Assembly (NCBI GenBank): GCA_021203425.1
Contig: JAJQBF010000163.1
Coordinates: 1-5,021, forward strand
Length of the DNA stretch: 5,021 bases
Direction of reading: 5' to 3'
DNA from: Clostridiales bacterium
GTDB lineage: Bacteria > Bacillota > Clostridia > Lachnospirales > CAG-274
The notes under the pieces are model-generated. The model did not search any database. It had not been told where the DNA came from and saw only the letters and a program-made list of their open reading frames with translations. The stretch's first letter is position 1; each line of letters starts with the position of its first letter. The translations under genes were made by a program, and so were the position numbers. Positions 1 through 4,844 of this stretch are shown piece after piece.

Positions 1-1
1 T

Positions 2-91
2 ATATATGTAGCCCCCGTAACAATAATATTCGGTATGCTTTTGGGTATAATAGGCTCGGCAAGTTCTATGAGAAAATATTTAAGAGTATAA
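2..91 (+). CDS. ftsX: FtsX C-terminus (cell-division ABC transporter permease), partial
   Basis: This is the 3' end of a gene that starts before the window. The frame from position 2 encodes 29 residues and a TAA stop at 89-91. The residues are a hydrophobic segment (about VTIIFGMLLGIIGSASS) followed by a short basic tail, MRKYLRV. This is the usual ending of FtsX in Firmicutes: the last transmembrane helix, then a cytoplasmic tail with an R/K-K-Y-L motif. FtsX pairs with the ATPase FtsE and controls a peptidoglycan hydrolase outside the membrane. The assignment is supported by the next gene, 19 bases downstream, which encodes the kind of coiled-coil hydrolase that FtsEX works through. The call rests on a short tail plus context, so another FtsX-like (MacB-fold) permease cannot be fully excluded. 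Confidence 0.75.
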   Translation: MYVAPVTIIFGMLLGIIGSASSMRKYLRV

Positions 92-95
92 TTTC

Positions 96-101
96 AGGAA
101 G
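96..101 (+). promoter_or_regulatory. Ribosome binding site of the M23 hydrolase gene
   Basis: AGGAAG lies 9 bases before the ATG at 111. It sits in the 19-base gap after the ftsX stop. The gap is too short for a promoter, so the hydrolase is probably translated from the ftsX transcript. Confidence 0.75.
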
Positions 102-110
102 TGTTAAACT

Positions 111-1379
111 ATGAAGAAAAGATTTTTAGCAATTTCGGCGGCGGTTCTTCTTGCCGCAGGCAACGTTACAATGAGCCTTGCAGACGATATTTCCGAATAT
201 AAGGAAGAACTGCAGCAGAACCAAGCCAAAATGGGCGAAGTACAAAATCAGCTTAACGACACAACAGCTCAAAAATCAACAGCAAAGGACGAAGTTGAAA
301 AGCTGGACGCCGAGCTTAACCAGGTAAACTCGGAATATGAGGCTTTAGTTCAGGATTTGGACGACACTAACGAACAGCTGACTGACGCTCAGGAAGAGCT
401 TGAAACCGCAACGACAAAAAGAGAAAGCCAATATGAAACACTTAAAAGCAGAATAAGGGTTATGTATGAAGAAGGAAATGTAGGCTATCTTGAAATTCTG
501 CTTAACTCAAACAGTTTCAGCGATTATTTAAACCGTATGGAATATGTAAGCAGAATTATGGATTATGACAATAATCTTTTGGCAAATTTTCAAGCCATTG
601 AAACACTTATTAACGACAAAGTAATTGAAATTGAAGACTGTAAGGCAGAGCTTGAAGATTTAGCGGAACAAACAGTAGCCAAAAAAGCCGAACTTGACAG
701 CAAGGTTGAGGAAAAGCTTGCCCTTATTTCAAAACTCAGTTCAGACGAGGCAACCTATAATCAGCAGCTTGCAGACTTGGCGGAGGATAACGAATACATA
801 AAGGATCTTATCGAAAAAGCAGAAGCCAAAGCGGCGGCGGAAAAAGCAGCAGCCGAAGCAGCAGCGGCAAAGGCAGCCGCTCAGGCAGCGGCGGCAAACG
901 CAGCATCAAGCGCAGCAGCCAGTCAAACGGCAAGTTCCTCAAGTTCAGCCTCCTATTCAAGTTCAAACAAAGTTTACAGCTACGGCGGCGGTCGTTTCTT
1001 ATGGCCTGTTCCCGCCTATGTAGGTATCATAAATGACGTATACGGCTACAGATCAAGCCCGATTTCAGGCTCAGGTGAGTTCCACTCAGGTCTTGATATG
1101 AGAGCGCCCTACGGAACGGATATAGTTGCGGCTGATGACGGAACGGTTATCTACTCGGCTATGAGAAACGGCTACGGCAACTGTGTAATTATAGACCACG
1201 GCGGCGGATTCTCAACCCTCTACGGTCATAATTCCTCCCTTTGTGTATCAGTGGGACAAACCGTAGTAAGAGGTCAGGTTATTGCAAAAGCCGGCTCAAC
1301 GGGATATTCAACAGGCGCCCACCTTCACTTTGAAGTCAGAATAAACGGTCAGTATGTAGATCCCAATCCATATTTGTAA
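111..1379 (+). CDS. Secreted coiled-coil M23 peptidoglycan hydrolase, FtsEX-linked
   Basis: A 422-residue exported murein hydrolase. Residues 1-24 form a signal peptide (basic MKKR, hydrophobic core, likely cleavage after S-L-A). Residues about 27-250 are heptad-rich coiled coil. In the middle is a block around 111-142 (MYEEGNVGYLEILLNS, then SFSDYLNR) typical of PcsB/EnvC-like proteins. An Ala-rich then Ser-rich linker covers 236-285. The M23 (LytM) domain spans about 295-422. It has intact zinc and catalytic residues: H325 and D329 in HxxxD, H373 in YGH, and H404/H406 in HLH. In this family the coiled coil docks on FtsX and holds the catalytic domain inactive until FtsE cycles. The complete site suggests a real endopeptidase, not an EnvC-like activator with a degenerate site. 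The placement directly after ftsX matches this role. No gene symbol is settled for the clostridial M23 version. The family call is firm; the FtsX partnership is inferred. Confidence 0.9.
   Translation: MKKRFLAISAAVLLAAGNVTMSLADDISEYKEELQQNQAKMGEVQNQLNDTTAQKSTAKDEVEKLDAELNQVNSEYEALVQDLDDTNEQLTDAQEELETATTKRESQYETLKSRIRVMYEEGNVGYLEILLNSNSFSDYLNRMEYVSRIMDYDNNLLANFQAIETLINDKVIEIEDCKAELEDLAEQTVAKKAELDSKVEEKLALISKLSSDEATYNQQLADLAEDNEYIKDLIEKAEAKAAAEKAAAEAAAAKAAAQAAAANAASSAAASQTASSSSSASYSSSNKVYSYGGGRFLWPVPAYVGIINDVYGYRSSPISGSGEFHSGLDMRAPYGTDIVAADDGTVIYSAMRNGYGNCVIIDHGGGFSTLYGHNSSLCVSVGQTVVRGQVIAKAGSTGYSTGAHLHFEVRINGQYVDPNPYL
816..965 (+). repeat. Ala-rich then Ser-rich low-complexity linker
   Basis: This stretch inside the M23 hydrolase gene encodes residues 236-285. 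It begins as Lys/Glu/Ala repeats (K-A-E-A-K-A-A-A pattern), passes to Ala runs broken by Lys, Gln and Asn, and ends in Ser runs. Codons are mixed GCA, GCG, GCC and GCT, so it is not a simple DNA microsatellite. It probably forms the end of the coiled coil and a flexible tether to the M23 domain. Confidence 0.8.
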
Positions 1380-1394
1380 GATTTTCCGCATAAG

Positions 1395-1433
1395 GGCGGC
1401 TTTACGGTGAAAATAGTGTTTTTACAAGCCGCC
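1395..1433 (+). terminator. Bulged hairpin after the M23 hydrolase gene, likely terminator or attenuator
   Basis: The outer arms GGCGGCTT (1395-1402) and AAGCCGCC (1426-1433) are perfectly complementary. Inside them GTGAAAA (1407-1413) pairs with TTTTTAC (1419-1425), with one G-T pair. This leaves a TAGTG loop and a 4-base bulge (1403-1406). A T-rich but interrupted run (TGTTTGCTTGTTTT) follows at 1434-1447. The form fits a rho-independent terminator of moderate strength. It lies only 32 bases before the next start codon, so partial readthrough or an mRNA-stabilising 3' end are alternatives. Confidence 0.6.
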
Positions 1434-1449
1434 TGTTTGCTTGTTTTAA

Positions 1450-1456
1450 AGAAGGG
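1450..1456 (+). promoter_or_regulatory. Ribosome binding site of the stalk/beta-propeller gene
   Basis: AGAAGGG lies 9 bases before the ATG at 1466. It supports that start, as does the transmembrane segment that begins immediately after it. Confidence 0.65.
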
Positions 1457-1465
1457 TGTCAAATT

Positions 1466-3409
1466 ATGAACAAAAAGCTGCCTATATATATTCTTGTAAT
1501 ATATTTTATATTTGTTTTAATTATTCTTGCGGTTCAGCTTGCCGGGCATGAAAAGGAAGAATTTGTTTCCGTAAGGTTTAACGAAAGGCTGGACAATGCC
1601 GTTGTTATATATGACGAAAGTCCCATAATGCTTAAATCTCAGCAGCAAACCTTTATAAACGAGAACAACACAAGCCAAACCCCTATTGTGGAAAACGGTA
1701 TAACCTACCTTCCTTTAAGCTTTTATGAAAACGGCTTTAATGCCATAACCTCATATAATGAAAAAAAAGCTCAGGTAACTGTAAAATATAACAATAAGGC
1801 TCTTGTTGCGGAAATCGACAACACAAAAGCGGTTCTTTCCAATGCCGAAAGAGACAGAAAAACCGATCTGAAGTTCACCCCTAAGCTTTTTGACGGTGAA
1901 TGTTGGCTGTCTGTGAAAACATTTGCCGATATTTTCGGCTTTGAGCTTTTTTATGACGAAGGGCTTATTATAATAAGCAATATGGAAAATATTTTCGACA
2001 AAGAAACGGAAGGCGAATCCATAGAAAAAGTAAAACAGCTTGTTTATAACCTTCCGGCTGCCGGCTCATATGAGCGAATCAAAGAGCTTTATACAGAAGA
2101 AGAACCGGAAGAATCGGAAACTGAAGAAACCGACTGCCGTTATCTCCAAAAAGGCACAGAAGAGGACTTATATATAATTTACGAAGACGAATATATATAT
2201 TATATAGAAAACGGCAGAGTTGTAAAAGCGGACAATATGCCATACGGTGAACACAACAAGCTTTGTAGTCTTGTTCTGCCGACGGGCTTTAACGGCGACA
2301 AAATCAAATATACGGGCGATTATGTCTGCGTCAGCGGAACAAAGGGAGATAAGGCGGCTTTTTGTCTTATAGATATGAGCGGAAACTACGGCATAATAAG
2401 AAAATATGTTGTTATGGAGGGCGTCCCCCGTGATATGCTTTACAGCGACGGTTATTTCTATTTTTGCTCCCTCAGTATTCCTTCGGAAGAAGTTGCTTAC
2501 GAAAACGGTCTTGTTTCCGTTGATTACGAAAATATGAGATATTTTCCTGAAACAGACGGCGGATATATTTTAAATGTCTGCGGCATAAACCCCGAAAACT
2601 TAAGCGAGCCGGCTGTTATTTCCTCATTTTTCGGGGTTAACGACAGCTTTACATTCTGCGGCAGCGGTATTTACGTTGCGGAAACAGACAAAAACCGTAT
2701 AGTGGGAGATAATGAAGAACCCCATACAAATGTATACAAGCTGGATCTCAACGAAGGCGAAGTCTCATTTCAGTTTAAAACAAGAATCGAAGGAACGGCA
2801 AAACTTGCAGCAAAGGATTCTCCGATATTTATAACCCAAAACAGCGAAACGTCTGCAAATGTCTATATTCTTGACAGTCTTTTAGATGTAAGCGCCTCAA
2901 ATACAGGTCTTGATATGGGTTTCGGAAGACTTGTTGAAGGAGAGGAAAGAATATTTGTTCTTGACAGCGAAAATATTACCGTCCTTGATTCAAAAACAGG
3001 CGAATTTCTGGGCAAGCCGAATATCCCCGATGAAAAAACTTATTTATACAGTGACAACAGAATTATAGGTTTCACACAGATAATTCCCGAAGAGACTGAA
3101 GAAGAACCGGAATCTTCGGAAGAATCGGCGGAAAAAACAGAAACAAACGCCGAAGAAGAAACGGAAACAATATATCCTTCAATAAAAATGACTATGTATG
3201 ATATTTCCGACCCGTCAAATACGGAAATCATTTCGGAAGAGATTATAGAAAACACAGACTATTCCATGTTTGATGAGCTTAAAATAGAAATGGGCAGCGG
3301 TGTTGTTATACTGCCTGTTAAAATATGGCAGGAAGGCGAACTTCATACAGGTCTTTACACATATATCGAAAGCAGCTATTACGGCTTGAGATTCCAAGGT
3401 GAAATATAA
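1466..3409 (+). CDS. Membrane-anchored stalk-domain / beta-propeller protein
   Basis: A 647-residue protein of unknown function. Residues 5-26 are one hydrophobic helix after MNKK, with no obvious cleavage site, so it is probably an N-terminal membrane anchor with the rest outside. Residues about 45-171 resemble the copper amine oxidase N-terminal 'stalk' domain of clostridial surface proteins (NGITYLPL near 79-84; CWLSVKTFADIFGF near 146-159). From about 230 to the end the sequence resembles the COG4880/PF09826 beta-propeller family: IYYIENGRV, TNVYKLDLNEG (421-431), NVYILD (465-470), and YDISDPSN (578-585), preceded by an L-G-K-P-N-I-P-D segment. Two Glu-rich stretches (210-223 and 541-568) lie between stalk and propeller and in a late propeller loop. 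The stalk match is fairly strong; the propeller match is from remembered family patterns and is divergent. No catalytic residues are recognisable. A binding or scaffold role at the envelope is likely, but the partner is unknown. Confidence 0.65.
   Translation: MNKKLPIYILVIYFIFVLIILAVQLAGHEKEEFVSVRFNERLDNAVVIYDESPIMLKSQQQTFINENNTSQTPIVENGITYLPLSFYENGFNAITSYNEKKAQVTVKYNNKALVAEIDNTKAVLSNAERDRKTDLKFTPKLFDGECWLSVKTFADIFGFELFYDEGLIIISNMENIFDKETEGESIEKVKQLVYNLPAAGSYERIKELYTEEEPEESETEETDCRYLQKGTEEDLYIIYEDEYIYYIENGRVVKADNMPYGEHNKLCSLVLPTGFNGDKIKYTGDYVCVSGTKGDKAAFCLIDMSGNYGIIRKYVVMEGVPRDMLYSDGYFYFCSLSIPSEEVAYENGLVSVDYENMRYFPETDGGYILNVCGINPENLSEPAVISSFFGVNDSFTFCGSGIYVAETDKNRIVGDNEEPHTNVYKLDLNEGEVSFQFKTRIEGTAKLAAKDSPIFITQNSETSANVYILDSLLDVSASNTGLDMGFGRLVEGEERIFVLDSENITVLDSKTGEFLGKPNIPDEKTYLYSDNRIIGFTQIIPEETEEEPESSEESAEKTETNAEEETETIYPSIKMTMYDISDPSNTEIISEEIIENTDYSMFDELKIEMGSGVVILPVKIWQEGELHTGLYTYIESSYYGLRFQGEI
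2093..2134 (+). repeat. First Glu-rich linker, sharing a 15-bp direct repeat with the second
   Basis: Encodes residues 210-223 of the stalk/propeller protein, mostly Glu with Pro, Ser and Thr. The 15 bases GAAGAAGAACCGGAA at 2096-2110 recur exactly, in the same reading frame, at 3098-3112. It separates the stalk domain from the propeller and is probably disordered. Confidence 0.7.
3086..3169 (+). repeat. Second Glu-rich linker inside the propeller region
   Basis: Encodes residues 541-568 of the stalk/propeller protein: Glu, Thr and Ser with no hydrophobic residues. It carries the second copy (3098-3112) of the 15-bp repeat found in the first linker. It interrupts the propeller region between I-I-G-F-T-Q and the MTMYDISDPSN strand, so it is probably a long acidic surface loop. 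Confidence 0.7.
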
Positions 3410-3416
3410 AATTTAA

Positions 3417-3466
3417 AAATAAGGCAGTATGCGTTAATCGTTCTGATTTTGCATACTGCCTTATTT
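3417..3466. terminator. Bidirectional rho-independent terminator between convergent genes
   Basis: AAATAAGGCAGTATGC (3417-3432) and GCATACTGCCTTATTT (3451-3466) form a perfect 16-bp inverted repeat with an 18-base loop. The stem has a GC-containing core and A/T outer pairs. A U-rich 3' tail therefore follows it on both strands: TTATTTATAT on plus, and TTATTTTTAAATTT on minus. It lies 7 bases after the plus-strand stop and shares bases with the stop of the minus-strand gene. It should end both transcripts. Confidence 0.92.
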
Positions 3467-4049
3467 ATATAATTCTCTCAAACAGCTTAAGCCAGTGTTC
3501 GGCTAAAATTTGATGCCCTGTTTCCGTAAGATGAATACCGTCTGTTGTAAGCACATTATCCCCGAGGGTTTCGGCTTTTTCTCTGAATATTTTTTCAGTA
3601 TCAAGTATGTTTTTAAAGCCATATTTTTGACATAAGCGTCTTATTTCTTTATTCATTCCCTCAAGGGCTTTTTGCCAGAGAACAAACTCCGCAGGAGTTG
3701 TGAATATAAAGGGCAGCATAATCAGAGTGTTATCCCTGTAGAGGGAAAACTTTTTTAAAATGCTGTTATAGCTGTCCTTAAATCTTTCAAAACCTTTTTG
3801 TCCGTTTTCCATAACAGAAGGCACGTCATTTACACCGACGAGAAGACTTATATATTTAGGCTCTGCTTGTAAAAATATATTTAAACGTCTGTTTATGTCG
3901 GCAGCCGTAAAACCGTTAAAGCCGCTGTTTATAAGCCTGTATGGCAGTCGGGCGCTTAAAGCTTTAACATAACCCTCTCCCAAGCCGTCACGGCTGTAAA
4001 GTCTTTCACAGTCTGTAAGACTGTCGCCCAAAAATAAAATTTTATCCAT
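3465..4049 (-). CDS. SGNH/GDSL-family hydrolase (esterase or lipase-like)
   Basis: A 194-residue single-domain hydrolase with all SGNH blocks in order: G-D-S-L-T-D at 8-13 with nucleophile S10, oxyanion G43 (NSGFNG), oxyanion N74 (GVNDV), and D170/H173 in DGIHLT. The length is normal for the small cytoplasmic GDSL/SGNH group. There is no signal peptide or membrane segment, so it acts in the cytoplasm, probably on acyl or acetyl esters. The family includes thioesterases, acetylesterases and carbohydrate deacetylases, and the sequence does not tell which. The start is supported by an AAAGGGGG Shine-Dalgarno 8 bases upstream and by the block I Ser falling at residue 10, as is usual. It is a single-gene unit with its own strong promoter, divergent from the two-component operon and convergent with the stalk/propeller gene. 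Confidence 0.92.
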   Translation of the reverse strand: MDKILFLGDSLTDCERLYSRDGLGEGYVKALSARLPYRLINSGFNGFTAADINRRLNIFLQAEPKYISLLVGVNDVPSVMENGQKGFERFKDSYNSILKKFSLYRDNTLIMLPFIFTTPAEFVLWQKALEGMNKEIRRLCQKYGFKNILDTEKIFREKAETLGDNVLTTDGIHLTETGHQILAEHWLKLFERII

Positions 4050-4057
4050 TAATCAAT

Positions 4058-4065
4058 CCCCCTTT
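4058..4065 (-). promoter_or_regulatory. Ribosome binding site of the SGNH hydrolase gene
   Basis: Read on the minus strand this is AAAGGGGG, 8 bases before the ATG (4049-4047). It falls about where the promoter upstream predicts transcription to start, so the leader is very short. Confidence 0.7.
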
Positions 4066-4071
4066 AAACTG

Positions 4072-4100
4072 ATTTTACACCTAAATATGCGGTCTGTCAA
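4072..4100 (-). promoter_or_regulatory. Sigma-A type promoter of the SGNH hydrolase gene
   Basis: On the minus strand there is a perfect -35 TTGACA (4100-4095), a 17-base spacer, and a -10 TAAAAT (4077-4072) matching 5 of 6 consensus bases. The expected start of transcription is near 4065-4066, about 16 bases before the ATG. This is the best promoter in the window. Confidence 0.85.
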
Positions 4101-4101
4101 C

Positions 4102-4120
4102 AAAGCCCTTGCGGAGCTTT
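4102..4120. promoter_or_regulatory. Small inverted repeat between the divergent promoters
   Basis: AAAGCCC (4102-4108) pairs with GG-A-GCTTT (4113-4120) around a TTGC loop: seven pairs with one bulged A at 4115. It starts one base beyond the hydrolase -35 and wholly contains the likely -35 of the two-component operon. It could be an operator for a dimeric regulator. Followed by TTAATTTT on the plus strand, it could instead be a minimal terminator that shields the operon from antisense readthrough. The sequence does not decide between these. Confidence 0.4.
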
Positions 4121-4137
4121 TAATTTTAAGATATAAT
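4109..4137 (+). promoter_or_regulatory. Promoter of the two-component operon
   Basis: A perfect -10 TATAAT (4132-4137) lies 17 bases after TTGCGG (4109-4114), which matches the -35 consensus at 3 of 6 positions. The expected start of transcription is near 4144, about 20 bases before the regulator ATG at 4164. The weak -35 fits a promoter that needs an activator, possibly the regulator itself; this is inference. Confidence 0.7.
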
Positions 4138-4147
4138 ACGAGATAAG

Positions 4148-4155
4148 AAAGGAAG
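4148..4155 (+). promoter_or_regulatory. Ribosome binding site that sets the regulator start at 4164
   Basis: AAAGGAAG ends at 4155, 8 bases before the ATG at 4164. An in-frame GTG at 4155 begins with the last base of this site, so it cannot be the start that the site serves. Confidence 0.8.
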
Positions 4156-4163
4156 TGTATAAT

Positions 4164-4844
4164 ATGAGGATACTTTTAGCTGAAGACGAAAGAGATTTAA
4201 ACAGAATTATAACGCAAAAGCTGACATCTGACGGCTACAGCGTAGACAGCTGTTTTAACGGACGTGATGCCGTTGATATTCTTTCCTATACTGAATATGA
4301 TGCCGTTATTTTAGATATTATGATGCCCGGGGCAGACGGTTTTGAGGTTCTTAAGCCCATAAGAAACAGAGGAAAAACCACACCTGTTCTTTTCTTAACA
4401 GCCCGTGACTCAGTTTCTGATAAAGTAAGAGGTCTTGACAGCGGAGCAAATGACTATCTTGTAAAGCTCTTTTCCTTTGAGGAGCTTACAGCACGAATAA
4501 GAGCAATGACCAGAACCACCCACGGTCTTGCTGACAACAAACTTGTTGTAGGAGATCTTGTAATGGACTGCGGAACAAAGCACGTCACCCGAGGAGGAAA
4601 GGAAATTATTCTTTCCGCAAAGGAATATGCTCTTTTGGAATATCTTATGCATAATGCCGGAGTAATTCTCTCCAGAAATAAAATAGAAGATCATATTTGG
4701 AACTATGACTATGAAGGCGGCACAAATGTTGTGGACGTATATATAAGCTATCTTCGCCGAAAAATCGACAGCGGCAGCAGCCGAAAGCTTATACACACAA
4801 TAAGAGGCAGAGGCTATGTTATAAGGGAGGATAAAGAAAATTGA
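4164..4844 (+). CDS. OmpR/PhoB-family response regulator (receiver + winged helix)
   Basis: A 226-residue DNA-binding response regulator that begins MRILLAEDE, the standard start for the family. The receiver domain (about 1-117) has the acidic pair E7/D8, phospho-acceptor D51 (VILDIMMPG), switch T79 (FLTARD), Y98 and K101. The conserved Lys-Pro after the GANDYLV motif is Lys-Leu here (K101-L102), which is unusual. The winged-helix output domain (about 126-222) ends in the normal family pattern, with a recognition helix near 187-201 (NVVDVYISYLRRKID) and the wing HTIRGRGYVI. The length is normal. The next gene overlaps it and encodes its presumed kinase, so the two form an operon. Phosphorylation at D51 should promote dimerisation and DNA binding; signal and target genes cannot be read from sequence. 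The family call is very firm, while a more specific name is not justified. Confidence 0.95.
   Translation: MRILLAEDERDLNRIITQKLTSDGYSVDSCFNGRDAVDILSYTEYDAVILDIMMPGADGFEVLKPIRNRGKTTPVLFLTARDSVSDKVRGLDSGANDYLVKLFSFEELTARIRAMTRTTHGLADNKLVVGDLVMDCGTKHVTRGGKEIILSAKEYALLEYLMHNAGVILSRNKIEDHIWNYDYEGGTNVVDVYISYLRRKIDSGSSRKLIHTIRGRGYVIREDKEN
4824..4830 (+). promoter_or_regulatory. Ribosome binding site of the histidine kinase gene
   Basis: AGGGAGG lies inside the last codons of the regulator gene, 10 bases before the TTG at 4841. Its strength supports a non-ATG start there. Confidence 0.75.

Noticed and set aside
816..965. Ala/Ser-rich stretch considered as a tandem repeat artefact
   Set aside because: Codon use is varied, the frame is intact, and such linkers are common between coiled coil and M23 domains.
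2167..2210. AT-rich alternating TATATA stretch considered as a promoter or replication element
   Set aside because: It is in-frame coding sequence for Tyr/Ile-rich propeller strands (D-L-Y-I-I-Y, Y-I-Y-Y-I) and has no associated -35 or iteron pattern.
3040..3255. Open frame on the minus strand inside the stalk/propeller gene
   Set aside because: It is antisense to the Glu-rich linker and reads as Ser/Val/Ile-rich sequence, the expected mirror of GAA-rich codons. It has no family resemblance and conflicts with a well-supported gene.
3215..3397. Second minus-strand open frame at the 3' end of the stalk/propeller gene
   Set aside because: Sixty residues with no recognisable motif, wholly inside a supported gene.
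4155..4163. GTG at 4155 as start of the response regulator, adding M-Y-N
   Set aside because: The GTG overlaps the last base of the Shine-Dalgarno site. The ATG at 4164 has correct spacing and gives the family-standard MRILLAEDE start.
4410..4796. 128-codon minus-strand open frame inside the response regulator gene
   Set aside because: It lies entirely antisense to conserved receiver and winged-helix coding sequence and its translation is Cys/Ser/Ile-rich without a domain pattern.
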